Positions 23,365-30,603 of a stretch of 64,000 nucleotides of DNA are shown here, piece after piece. The stretch lies in contig NZ_CP080590.1 of the NCBI RefSeq assembly GCF_019504385.1, positions 4,083,501 through 4,147,500 on the forward strand. Direction: 5' to 3'. This DNA is from Devosia salina (GTDB taxonomy: Bacteria > Pseudomonadota > Alphaproteobacteria > Rhizobiales > Devosiaceae). The translations under genes were made by a program, and so were the position numbers. Under the pieces are notes generated by a model. The model saw nothing but the letters and a program-made list of their open reading frames with translations. It ran no database searches and was not told the DNA's origin. The first letter of the stretch is position 1; each line of letters starts with the position of its first letter.

Positions 23365-23820
23365 TCAGCTGCCGTAGCCGCGCGCCATGGCGGCTGCGAA
23401 AATGGGAATGAGAAGCAGTACGCCGGCCTGCAAGTGGACGAACCGACGATTGGCGGCGATCTCGCCAGCAGGCGGAGCGTAGTCTTGATTGCCTTTGCCC
23501 GCCTTTGCCCAGCGCCGGATCGCCAGGGTCGGCGGAATGGTCAGCAGCCCCGCGATCACAAAGGCCGCCATCTTGGCCCAGAAGAACTGGTTGCCGACGT
23601 AATATTGCCAGCCGACTGCGCCAAAGATCACGCGGACGATCCCAACCACGACCACGATCCCCGCCACCGCGCCATAGGCCGCGTCAATCCGTGCCAGCTG
23701 GCTGATCCTGGGGCCCGCAAGGCCCGGCCGCAACAGTGCGAACTCGGCCGCGTAGATGGCAACAAGCGAGAAAACTGCAATGTGATGGGTCGCTGCCAGG
23801 ATAAGATCGAGATCGGGCAT
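23365..23820 (-). CDS. DUF2214 family membrane protein
   Basis: A 151-residue protein with four hydrophobic spans (about 10-27, 50-66, 77-98, 128-148) of the DUF2214 type; function unknown. It starts MPDLDLILAATHHIAVFSLV and shows AIYAAEFALLRPG and QFFWAKMAAFVIAGLLT. The ATG at 23820 is preferred because it leaves 60 bp for shared control with the divergent TetR gene; an ATG at 23859 would add 13 residues. The neighbour is the probable repressor. Confidence 0.82.
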   Translation of the reverse strand: MPDLDLILAATHHIAVFSLVAIYAAEFALLRPGLAGPRISQLARIDAAYGAVAGIVVVVGIVRVIFGAVGWQYYVGNQFFWAKMAAFVIAGLLTIPPTLAIRRWAKAGKGNQDYAPPAGEIAANRRFVHLQAGVLLLIPIFAAAMARGYGS

Positions 23821-23840
23821 TTGCACTTCTGCCTGCACTG

Positions 23841-23883
23841 ATGTAATCAATGCATACATATCTGAGATACTATGTGATCAATG
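23841..23883. promoter_or_regulatory. Direct repeat in DUF2214/tetR gap (possible operator)
   Basis: ATGTAATCAATG (23841-23852) and ATGTGATCAATG (23872-23883) match at 11 of 12 positions and start 31 bp apart, about three helical turns. The second overlaps the tetR start codon. A candidate operator for the adjacent TetR protein. Confidence 0.45.
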
Positions 23884-24441
23884 TCAACATCGTCCAACAG
23901 CCCCTATCACCACGGCAATCTCCGGCAGGCGCTGCTCGAGGCGGCGCTGATCATCCTCGAAAAGGAAGGGGAAGCGGGGCTGGGCCTGCGTGATCTCGCG
24001 CGCGCGGTGGGCGTTTCGCCCGCCGCGCCCTACCGGCATTTCGATAGCCGCGCCGCCCTGCTCGAAGCACTGGCGGTCACCGGGTTCCAGCGCTTTACGG
24101 CGCGCATGGAGGCGGTGGCGGCCAGTGAGCCCGAGAACCCCGTGGCGGCCATGGGCAAGACCTATGTGGTCTTTGCGTTGCAGAACGCCAATCTCTTCCG
24201 CCTGATGTTCTCGCCGCAACTGAAAAAGGACGCCCGGCCCGGCCTGGCCATGGCGGCCGACGCGGCTTTCGACACGCTGCGGCACGTGGTGGGCGGTGAC
24301 GTTGAGACCGGCCGGATCAAGGCACTGGCCTCCTGGGCCAAGGTGCATGGCCTGGCGGTGCTGCTGCTCGACGGACAGATCGCCATCCGCGCCGGCGAGG
24401 ACACCGAAGCGCTGATCGGCGAGATCATTTCGAGCCTTTGA
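23881..24441 (+). CDS. TetR family transcriptional regulator
   Basis: A 186-residue regulator. The helix-turn-helix lies at about 10-60 (HHGNLRQALLEAALIILEKE, then VSPAAPYRHFDSRAALLEAL), followed by a C-terminal ligand-binding helical domain of the WHG type (QNANLFRLMFSPQL). It is divergent from DUF2214, which it probably controls. The ATG at 23881 overlaps the direct repeat in the gap. Confidence 0.9.
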   Translation: MSTSSNSPYHHGNLRQALLEAALIILEKEGEAGLGLRDLARAVGVSPAAPYRHFDSRAALLEALAVTGFQRFTARMEAVAASEPENPVAAMGKTYVVFALQNANLFRLMFSPQLKKDARPGLAMAADAAFDTLRHVVGGDVETGRIKALASWAKVHGLAVLLLDGQIAIRAGEDTEALIGEIISSL

Positions 24442-24557
24442 GTCCGAAACGCCTCCGTACTCCGGCTGACCGGGGAAGGGCCAAAAGAATTGCCCCCTGC
24501 CCGATCATGCTCTAAACCGGCTCACGGCCCTTTTGCGAACACCCGGACCGTCCCTCC

Positions 24558-25562
24558 ATGACCCAGACCCGCTTCGACGTGCTGACCATCGGCAATGCGA
24601 TCGTTGACATCATCGCCCCGGTGGAAGCCGGCTTCATCGAGCGCGAGGGCATGACCGAGGGCATCATGCACCTGATCGACACCGATCGGGCCGAGGACCT
24701 TTACGCCAAGATGCCGCTGGGCCGGCAGCAGATTTCCGGCGGCTCGGCCGCCAATACCGCCGCCGGCGTTGCCTCGCTGGGCGGCCGCGCTGCCTTTGTG
24801 GGCAAAGTGGCGGACGACCCGTTGGGCGACGTGTTCGATGCCGACCTGACCGAGATCGGCGTCCACTACAACACCACGCGCCTCAAGGGCGGCGCGCTGA
24901 CCGCGCGTTCGATGATCTTCCTGTCCGAGGACGGCGAGCGCACGATGAACACCTATCTCGGCGCCTGCCACGAGCTGACCGAGCGCGATATTCATCCCGA
25001 TGAGATCGGCGGCTCGGCCATCACCTATATGGAAGGCTTCCTGTGGGACCCGGTGGAGGCCAAGAAGGCCTTCGTGCTGGCCGCCCACTATGCCCACAAG
25101 CACGAGCGCGCCGCCGCCTTCACCCTGTCCGACCCCTTCTGCGTCGACCGCTATCGCGCCGAATTCCTCGACCTCATCCGCTCAAAGACCATCGATTATG
25201 TTTTTGCCAATGTGCATGAGCTGAAATCGCTCTACCAGACCGACGATCTGGGCGCGGCGGTGCGCGAAATCGCCAAGGATGCGGAAGTGGCCGCCATCAC
25301 CATGGGCGCCGACGGCGCCATGGCCGTGTTCAATGGCGAAGTTGTCTCCGTCCCCGCCTTCCCGGTGGAGAAGGTCGTCGACGCCACCGGCGCCGGCGAT
25401 TTGTTCGCCTCGGGCTTCCTGCTCGGCCTCGCCCGCGGCCAGACCATGGAGGCGGCCCTGAAGACCGGGTGCCTGGCGGCGTCGGAAGTCATCACCCATA
25501 TCGGCGCAAGGCCGCAGCTTGATCTGGAAGAGCTGACCCAGAAGCACGGACTGGCGGTCTAA
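24558..25562 (+). CDS. PfkB family sugar/nucleoside kinase (adenosine kinase-like)
   Basis: Ribokinase-superfamily kinase; Rhizobiales orthologues are labelled adenosine kinase. The 334-residue product shows the substrate loop GGSAANTAAGVASLGG, an internal VKK/NVHELKSL region, and the catalytic signature VVDATGAGDLFASGF with the base Asp. Substrate is inferred from family only. ATG at 24558. It ends tail to tail with pyrF; the two stops overlap at TTAA. Confidence 0.92.
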   Translation: MTQTRFDVLTIGNAIVDIIAPVEAGFIEREGMTEGIMHLIDTDRAEDLYAKMPLGRQQISGGSAANTAAGVASLGGRAAFVGKVADDPLGDVFDADLTEIGVHYNTTRLKGGALTARSMIFLSEDGERTMNTYLGACHELTERDIHPDEIGGSAITYMEGFLWDPVEAKKAFVLAAHYAHKHERAAAFTLSDPFCVDRYRAEFLDLIRSKTIDYVFANVHELKSLYQTDDLGAAVREIAKDAEVAAITMGADGAMAVFNGEVVSVPAFPVEKVVDATGAGDLFASGFLLGLARGQTMEAALKTGCLAASEVITHIGARPQLDLEELTQKHGLAV

Positions 25563-26260
25563 GCCACGCTCACCCGTTTCCCGTCCATCTCCGCCAGGAT
25601 CGCCGTTGCCGCTGCGGCGGGATCGGGGGCAGCAATGATGGGGCGGGCGACGACGAGGTGGCTCGCCCCCGCCGCCAGCGCATCGGCCGGGGTCATGGCG
25701 CGCTTCTGGTCGCCGAGCGCCGCGCCGGCGGGGCGGATGCCGGGGGTGACGATGGCCATTTTCGAGCCGACAATGGTGCGTACCATCTCCGCCTCGTGAG
25801 CCGAGGCGACGACCCCGCCAATGCCGGCTTCACGGGCCTGCTGGGCCCGCAGCGCGACCATCCCGGCCGCGTCGCGGGCATAGCCGGCTTCCTTGACGTC
25901 ATTGTCGTCCATCGAGGTGAGGACGGTCACGCCCAGGATGCAGAGCCCGGAGCCTTCCGCGCCTTTCTGCGCGGCGCGCATGGCCTTGGGATAGGCATGG
26001 ACGGTGAGCATGGTGGCGCCGGTCTCGGCGATCGCCGCGACACCCTTTTCGACCGTGTTGTCGATGTCGAGCAGCTTGAGATCGAAGAACACCTTCTTGC
26101 CCGCCGCCAGCAGCGCCTTGCCCAGGGCCAGCCCGTCGGCGCCATAGAAGCACTGATAGCCGATCTTGTAGAAATCGACGCTGTCGCCGAGGAGCGAGAT
26201 GATCTCTTCGGCGCGCGCGCGTGACGAAACGTCGAGGCCCACGATCAACTGGCCAGCCAT
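25559..26260 (-). CDS. pyrF: Orotidine 5'-phosphate decarboxylase PyrF
   Basis: Makes UMP from OMP in pyrimidine synthesis. The 233-residue TIM-barrel product starts MAGQLIVGLDVSSRARAEEI and carries the catalytic FFDLKLLDIDNTVEKG with Lys and Asp, plus TPGIRPAGA and LVVARPII. The ATG at 26260 begins at the first barrel strand; the frame is open to 26317 without similarity. Confidence 0.96.
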   Translation of the reverse strand: MAGQLIVGLDVSSRARAEEIISLLGDSVDFYKIGYQCFYGADGLALGKALLAAGKKVFFDLKLLDIDNTVEKGVAAIAETGATMLTVHAYPKAMRAAQKGAEGSGLCILGVTVLTSMDDNDVKEAGYARDAAGMVALRAQQAREAGIGGVVASAHEAEMVRTIVGSKMAIVTPGIRPAGAALGDQKRAMTPADALAAGASHLVVARPIIAAPDPAAAATAILAEMDGKRVSVA

Positions 26261-26356
26261 GAGTGTTCTCCTTGCGCTGATTTGTTCTCCGCTCGCACAG
26301 CTTTCGTTCAAGAGCAAGCCTTGTCTTGATCCTATGCCGACATAATAGTCTTGCGC

Positions 26357-26370
26357 GGCATTTCTATGCC
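26357..26370. promoter_or_regulatory. Short inverted repeat before the MarR gene
   Basis: GGCAT-TTCT-ATGCC, 43 bp upstream of the MarR start; a second ATGCCG/CGGCAT pair overlaps it at 26334. Possible operator; arms are short, so weak. Confidence 0.25.
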
Positions 26371-26412
26371 ATCATATCAAGCCGCTCTCGCTTACCTTTT
26401 GCGGACCATTTC

Positions 26413-26850
26413 ATGCAGCAACAGGCATTGAAGGCCATGGTGGCCTGGATGCGGCTCGATCAGGCGATCAAGGCCTTCGAGGCCGCGTTGAAGCGCGACC
26501 ACAGCATCACCACGCTGCAACTGGCGGTGCTCCACATTGTCGCCGAGCGGCCCCATATTCCGCTTGCCGCGCTGCGCAAGGCCCTGCTCGCCCATCCTGC
26601 AACGCTCGGCCAGGCGATCGATGACCTGCGCCGCAAGGGGCTGTGCCAGGTTCGCTCCAACCCCGAGGACCGCCGGGCGCGCAATGTCGCCATCACCGCG
26701 GCCGGTACGACGCTGATCGCTGCGGTGCCAATGGCCGGTCCGATGCGGCTGCGCGAGGTTGAGGGAGAAACCGAGCGGCTCGACCGCCTGGCCCCGGCGC
26801 TCAATGACGCTGTGGACCTGTTCGGGCTGGAGGCGTGGACGGGGAAGTAG
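26413..26850 (+). CDS. MarR-like winged-helix protein
   Basis: A 145-residue protein. A winged helix is visible at about 20-95: RDHSITTLQLAVLHIVAERP, then LAALRKALLAHPATLGQAIDDLRRKGL and the wing NPEDRRARNVAITAAG. This follows the MarR pattern, though the flanking dimer helices are short. The ATG at 26413 starts MQQQALKAMVAWMRLDQ; a TTG at 26326 would add 29 residues. Target unknown; divergent from pyrF. Confidence 0.8.
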   Translation: MQQQALKAMVAWMRLDQAIKAFEAALKRDHSITTLQLAVLHIVAERPHIPLAALRKALLAHPATLGQAIDDLRRKGLCQVRSNPEDRRARNVAITAAGTTLIAAVPMAGPMRLREVEGETERLDRLAPALNDAVDLFGLEAWTGK

Positions 26851-26871
26851 CCCGTCCCCGAAGAGAGGGGG

Positions 26872-27477
26872 TCAGGCGAGCCAGTCGGCTCCGATCTCTT
26901 CCATCGGCGTCCAGTCGGTGAGAAGCTGCCGCGCCGCCAGATCGAACAGGAAACCGTTGCCGCCGCCGGGCGCGCCGATACGGCCCTGGTCTTCCTCGCG
27001 CGAGATGCGGCGATTGCCGATGCGGCATTTGAGCAAGGTCCCCACCGCTCCATGACCGCAGAAGATCACCGGCATGCCAGCCGGCACCGAGGCCAGGGCG
27101 GTGCGCACTGTGGCGACGATGCGCGCCTGCGCATCAATGGCGCGTTCCCAGCCATCGGCGCTCTGCTGCGGGTGGGCGAAGAAGCGATCAGCCTGCGCTT
27201 CGAACAGGGCCGGCGGCAGAAACCCCGTCGAGGAGCGGTCGTTCTCGCCCATCTCATGGTCTGACAGCACCGGCGTACCGGCGGCGGCGGCCAGCAGCTC
27301 GGCCAGCTCCAGTGCCTTGGTTTCCCGGCTCGAAAAGACAATGGCACCTGCCGGTATCACACCCCGGCCCACAAAGCTCTCGGCGCGCGCCCGCCCCTGC
27401 GACGACAAACCCCAGAGCGGCACCGGCACGGCCGCATCAATCCGGACCTGGGGGTGGGTGAGGTAGAGCGCGCGCAA
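26872..27477 (-). CDS. Histidine phosphatase superfamily protein with altered N-terminal motif
   Basis: A 201-residue phosphoglycerate-mutase-like protein. The usual RHG motif after strand one reads LTHPQV, so the His is kept but the preceding Arg is replaced by Thr. The second catalytic region VIFCGHGAVGTLL is present, as are SSRETKALELAELLA and DRSSTGFLP. It starts TTG at 27477 with GGGGA six bases upstream. With the altered motif, activity is uncertain; related Rhizobiales proteins share this opening from memory. Confidence 0.78.
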   Translation of the reverse strand: MRALYLTHPQVRIDAAVPVPLWGLSSQGRARAESFVGRGVIPAGAIVFSSRETKALELAELLAAAAGTPVLSDHEMGENDRSSTGFLPPALFEAQADRFFAHPQQSADGWERAIDAQARIVATVRTALASVPAGMPVIFCGHGAVGTLLKCRIGNRRISREEDQGRIGAPGGGNGFLFDLAARQLLTDWTPMEEIGADWLA

Positions 27478-27479
27478 TT

Positions 27480-28025
27480 CTATCCCCGGCTGAAATGGGT
27501 CAGTTCATGGACCATCTGCTCGACCTTGCGGATGATGGCCGGCTCCACGGGGTCACCCTTATCATCGAACGCCTCTTCGGAAGGGCCGATTCCGAGCAAT
27601 GTCGGCACGATCAGCGTCCCCACCTTGGTCAGGCTGTCCCGGAGATGGCTCAAGGACCATATGGTGCCATACTTTCCTGAACTGACCCCGCCAATGCCAA
27701 ACACGGCATGCCGGAAGGGGCTCGGCTTCTGGCGGGAAAGCCAGGTGACCGTATTGACCAGGAGCGGCGGCACGCCGCCATTATACTCCGGGCTGGCGAT
27801 GAAGACGATGTCGTGGCTGCGCCACATCTCCGCGAGGCGAACGGCCGCCTCGGGCACATTGTCGGGCTCGAGATCCTCGTTGAAGATCGGCATGTCGAAA
27901 TCGCCTAGGTCGATTGCGGTGACGGCCACCCCCGCCTCTTCGAGCTTGCGCCCCATATGCTGCTGCAGGACACGGTTATAGGACCCCTTGCGGATGGACC
28001 CGGACAGGGTGAGTGCCGTCTTCAT
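27480..28025 (-). CDS. NADPH-dependent FMN reductase family protein
   Basis: A 181-residue flavodoxin-like oxidoreductase. The FMN phosphate loop is LSGSIRKGSYNRVL at 7-20 and the isoalloxazine loop is SPEYNGGVPPLLVN. Family members reduce FMN, azo dyes or quinones with NADPH; substrate here is unknown. ATG at 28025 follows GGAGG. The gene ends 2 bp before the TTG of the downstream phosphatase, so the two are co-transcribed. Confidence 0.9.
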   Translation of the reverse strand: MKTALTLSGSIRKGSYNRVLQQHMGRKLEEAGVAVTAIDLGDFDMPIFNEDLEPDNVPEAAVRLAEMWRSHDIVFIASPEYNGGVPPLLVNTVTWLSRQKPSPFRHAVFGIGGVSSGKYGTIWSLSHLRDSLTKVGTLIVPTLLGIGPSEEAFDDKGDPVEPAIIRKVEQMVHELTHFSRG

Positions 28026-28140
28026 ATTGCCTCCGGATGTGTGGACAATGTCGAACCTGCCGCGCGCCGCTCGTCGCTGCAAGTGAATTGGCAGGGATGA
28101 GCCGCTTGTCTAGGCTTGCCCACAACACGGGAGTTCAAAA

Positions 28141-28548
28141 ATGGCCAATATGATTTTCGTCAATGTGCCGGTGCGCGACCTCAGGGCCGCCATGGCCTAT
28201 TACAAGGCGCTTGGCTTCGATCACAATCCGCAGTTCACCGATGAAACAGCGGCCTGCATCGTCATCAGCGACACCATCTACGTCATGCTGCTGACCCACG
28301 ACAAGTTCCGCGAGTTCACCAATACGCCCATCCCGGACGCCAAGACCGAGATCGGCGCCCTCTATGCTCTCTCCCGCGACAGCCGCGAAGCGGTGGACAG
28401 CATCGCCGAGGCTGCACTCAAGGCCGGCGGCCGCGAGCAGCGCGCCGCGACCGATTACGGCTTCATGTATGGCCGCGCCATTGCCGATCTCGACGGCCAT
28501 GTCTGGGAATATACCTGGATGGACATGAGCCAGTTTCCGTCGGAATAG
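28141..28548 (+). CDS. VOC family (glyoxalase-like) protein
   Basis: A 135-residue vicinal-oxygen-chelate protein. It opens MANMIFVNVPVRDLRAAMAY and ends with GRAIADLDGHVWEYTWMDMS, the second metal-ligand strand. Substrate unknown. It leads a two-gene operon with the 69-residue ORF 21 bp downstream. Confidence 0.9.
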   Translation: MANMIFVNVPVRDLRAAMAYYKALGFDHNPQFTDETAACIVISDTIYVMLLTHDKFREFTNTPIPDAKTEIGALYALSRDSREAVDSIAEAALKAGGREQRAATDYGFMYGRAIADLDGHVWEYTWMDMSQFPSE

Positions 28549-28569
28549 TCTCTCGGAAGGAGACATCCT

Positions 28570-28779
28570 ATGGCCGCCAGCATGACCATCACTCACCTCA
28601 CACACGATCTCGCCCAGAAGAAGAGTTTCGTATCCTTCGTCTGGACGGACGATCCGAGCAAACGGCTTGGTCTGGAAGTGCCTTATGGCACGGCGCTGGC
28701 AGAGATCGAAGCTGCAGCCGAAAAGGCGGTCGCCGAACTGGTCAGCGAACTGCAGACGGCAAGCCGGGTTCTGCCCTAA
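28570..28779 (+). CDS. Small conserved-looking hypothetical protein
   Basis: A 69-residue soluble protein with no family I recognise. It begins MAASMTITHLTHDLAQKKSF and ends in an Ala/Glu-rich helix (about 40-62). A strong GGAAGGAG ribosome site 8 bases before the ATG and the short gap to the VOC gene argue that it is real. Hairpin element C follows. Confidence 0.65.
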   Translation: MAASMTITHLTHDLAQKKSFVSFVWTDDPSKRLGLEVPYGTALAEIEAAAEKAVAELVSELQTASRVLP

Positions 28780-28842
28780 CGAAGCTAGGTGGGGGTGGCT
28801 GACGCCGCCGAAGTAAGGGGTCCGAGTGCGCGGAACGTTCGT

Positions 28843-28913
28843 GCCATTCGAGCGCAACTCTCACGGCCTTAATCGCGAAAATCGCCCCACCGGGGCGATT
28901 TTTCTACGCGATT
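28843..28913 (-). repeat. Two-hairpin element, copy C
   Basis: Read on the minus strand: long stem TTAATCGCG with AAAATCGCCCC/GGGGCGATTTT and loop GGT, then AAGGCCGTGAGAG, a small GAGT-TGC-GCTC hairpin and the tail GAATGGC. The last 28 bases match copies A and B at most positions. It begins right at the dnaJ stop. Confidence 0.7.
28878..28902. terminator. Bidirectional terminator between small ORF and dnaJ
   Basis: Perfect 11-bp stem AAAATCGCCCC/GGGGCGATTTT with a 3-base loop. T-runs on both strands suit termination of dnaJ (minus) and of the VOC operon (plus). It is also the first hairpin of element C. Confidence 0.8.
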
Positions 28914-30054
28914 AAGCCTCAAACATTTTCTTGAGCTTGTCGAAGAAGCCGTCGGATGTGGGGCTGGTCTCGCCAGTCTCGAGCCGGGCGAATTCCTCGA
29001 GCAGTTCACGCTGCTTGCGGGACAAGTTCTGCGGCGTCTCGATATCGAGCTGGACATATAGGTCGCCGACATCCTTGCTCCGCAGCACCGGCATGCCCTT
29101 GCCCTTGAGGCGCACCCGCTGGCCCGGCTGGGTCCCGGCGGGCACCTTGACCTTGGCGCGGGCGCTGTCGAGTGTTGGCACCTCGAATTCGCCACCCAGC
29201 GCTGCCGTAGTCATGGAAATGGGCACGCGGGCATAAAGATCGGCGCCGTCGCGCTGGAACAGCTCGTGCGGCTTGATGGAAACGAAAATATAGAGATCGC
29301 CCGGCGGGCCGCCCCGCAGGCCCGCTTCGCCCTCATTGGCGAGGCGAATGCGGGTGCCATCCTCGATGCCCCGCGGCACATCGACCGAGAGCTTGCGGTT
29401 CTGCTGGCGCCGGCCCTGGCCACCGCAATCGGTGCAGGGCTGATCCATCATCTGGCCCCGGCCCTGGCAGACCGGACAGGTGCGCTCGATCGTGAAGAAA
29501 CCCTGGGCGGCCCGCACCTTGCCATGGCCATTGCACTGCCGGCAGGTATGGGTGCCGGTGCCTGGCTTGGCGCCGGACCCGTCGCAGGTTTCGCAGGTCG
29601 AGAGCGTCGGCACGTCGATCTCGACCGTGCGGCCATCAAAGCTCTCTTCGAGCGAGATTTCGAGATTGTAGCGCAGGTCCGAGCCGCGCATGCGCGCCGC
29701 GCCGCCACCCCCGCGGCGTCCGCCGCCACCGCCGCCCATGAAGTCACCGAAAATGTCCTCGAAGATATCGGACATGGAGGAGGCAAATTCCGGCCCGAAC
29801 CCAGCCGGGCCGCGGGCGCCACCGCCATTTTCGAATGCAGCATGGCCGAACCGGTCATAGGCCGCGCGCTTCTGCGGGTCCTTGAGCGTGTCGTAGGCTT
29901 CGTTGATTTCCTTGAACCTGTGCTCAGCCTCGTCATTGCCCGGATTGCGGTCGGGGTGAAACTGCATGGCGAGCTTGCGATAGGCGCTCTTGAGGGCTCC
30001 GTCATCGGCGCCCTTCTGGCAGCCAAGCACCTCGTAGAAATCGCGTTTGGCCAA
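28912..30054 (-). CDS. dnaJ: Chaperone DnaJ
   Basis: Hsp40 partner of DnaK; it stimulates DnaK ATPase and delivers substrates. The 380-residue product has the J domain (1-70, with HPD in QFHPDRNPG), a Gly-rich linker (about 100-130, GDFMGGGGGGRR), four CxxCxGxG zinc repeats (CETCDGSG, CRQCNGHG, CPVCQGRG, CTDCGGQG) and the C-terminal substrate domains. It starts at TTG 30054 (LAKRDFYEVLG) with GAGAG upstream. It is separated from dnaK by 549 bp of repeats, so it may have its own promoter. Confidence 0.96.
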   Translation of the reverse strand: MAKRDFYEVLGCQKGADDGALKSAYRKLAMQFHPDRNPGNDEAEHRFKEINEAYDTLKDPQKRAAYDRFGHAAFENGGGARGPAGFGPEFASSMSDIFEDIFGDFMGGGGGGRRGGGGAARMRGSDLRYNLEISLEESFDGRTVEIDVPTLSTCETCDGSGAKPGTGTHTCRQCNGHGKVRAAQGFFTIERTCPVCQGRGQMMDQPCTDCGGQGRRQQNRKLSVDVPRGIEDGTRIRLANEGEAGLRGGPPGDLYIFVSIKPHELFQRDGADLYARVPISMTTAALGGEFEVPTLDSARAKVKVPAGTQPGQRVRLKGKGMPVLRSKDVGDLYVQLDIETPQNLSRKQRELLEEFARLETGETSPTSDGFFDKLKKMFEA

Positions 30055-30197
30055 GATGAACTCTCTTTGTCGGTCGCGCCGGTCTGGTCGTCGCGCTGGT
30101 TTGGAATATGGAAATGCCGGCCAGGCCGGCTCGCACCTGCGCATATGGGCAGGCCCGCGGGTATTAGCAAGGGGCGCGGTCTGGATCAACCGAGCAA

Positions 30198-30213
30198 GGA
30201 TTCACGTGAAACT
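30198..30213. promoter_or_regulatory. parS-like ParB site upstream of dnaJ
   Basis: GGATTCACGTGAAACT matches parS at 13 of 16 positions with an exact core. Hairpin element B starts right after it. Confidence 0.6.
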
Positions 30214-30293
30214 TCGAGCCGGACCTGAGAGGCAAATTCGGTCCAGTGGACCGAATTTAGGCGAGAAGGCCATGAGAGCTGTGCTCGAATGGC
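30211..30293 (+). repeat. Two-hairpin element, copy B
   Basis: First hairpin 30234-30258 (AAATTCGGTCC, AGT, GGACCGAATTT), second hairpin GAGC-TGT-GCTC and tail GAATGGC. Relative to copy A, C at 21011 becomes G at 30241 and its partner G at 21021 becomes C at 30251, a compensatory pair. Confidence 0.7.
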
Positions 30294-30308
30294 AGAGCCG
30301 ACCGGTGG

Positions 30309-30337
30309 AAAGGCCATGAACGCCATACGCGACTGGC
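30309..30337 (+). repeat. Partial two-hairpin element, copy E
   Basis: AAAGGCCATGAACGCCATACG and following GCGACTGGC resemble the second half of copies A and B. B and E are both followed by AGAGCCG, suggesting a tandem duplication. The first hairpin is missing. Confidence 0.45.
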
Positions 30338-30357
30338 AGAGCCGGCCGCTGCGCGGC

Positions 30358-30413
30358 GAAATTGCTCCGGTAGAGCGATTCAGGGGGAAGACCATGACCT
30401 AGGGTCGAATGGC
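30358..30413 (+). repeat. Two-hairpin element, copy D
   Basis: First stem AATTGCTC/GAGCGATT (30360-30367, 30373-30380) with one G-U pair; second hairpin GACC-TAG-GGTC, a compensatory change from GAGC/GCTC in copies A and B; tail GAATGGC. A type-1 palindrome follows at once. Confidence 0.6.
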
Positions 30414-30420
30414 TCTGACG

Positions 30421-30536
30421 GCACCCCCACCCAACCTCCCCCTGAAACAGGGGGAGGAGCGCATCGAATTCAACCCGACGTCAAATCGCCCAGCGGCAGA
30501 CCCCCCTCCTGCAGGGGAGGCCGGGTGGGGGTGCCT
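30421..30536. repeat. Type-1 GC-rich intergenic palindromic repeat
   Basis: GCACCCCCACCCAACCTCCC and GGCCGGGTGGGGGTGC arms around a variable middle. With elements B, E and D and the dnaK terminator it fills the 549-bp dnaJ-dnaK gap, which holds no gene. Confidence 0.75.
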
Positions 30537-30559
30537 CCCCGCCTCCGGACAACAAAAAA

Positions 30560-30581
30560 GCCCCGGTGTCTCCACCGGGGC
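30560..30581 (-). terminator. Rho-independent terminator of dnaK
   Basis: GCCCCGGTG/CACCGGGGC stem with a 4-nt loop. The A-run at 30554-30559 gives a U-run for minus-strand transcripts, 23 bp after the dnaK stop. Confidence 0.85.
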
Positions 30582-30603
30582 CCTGTCATTCACGAGACCA
30601 AAC

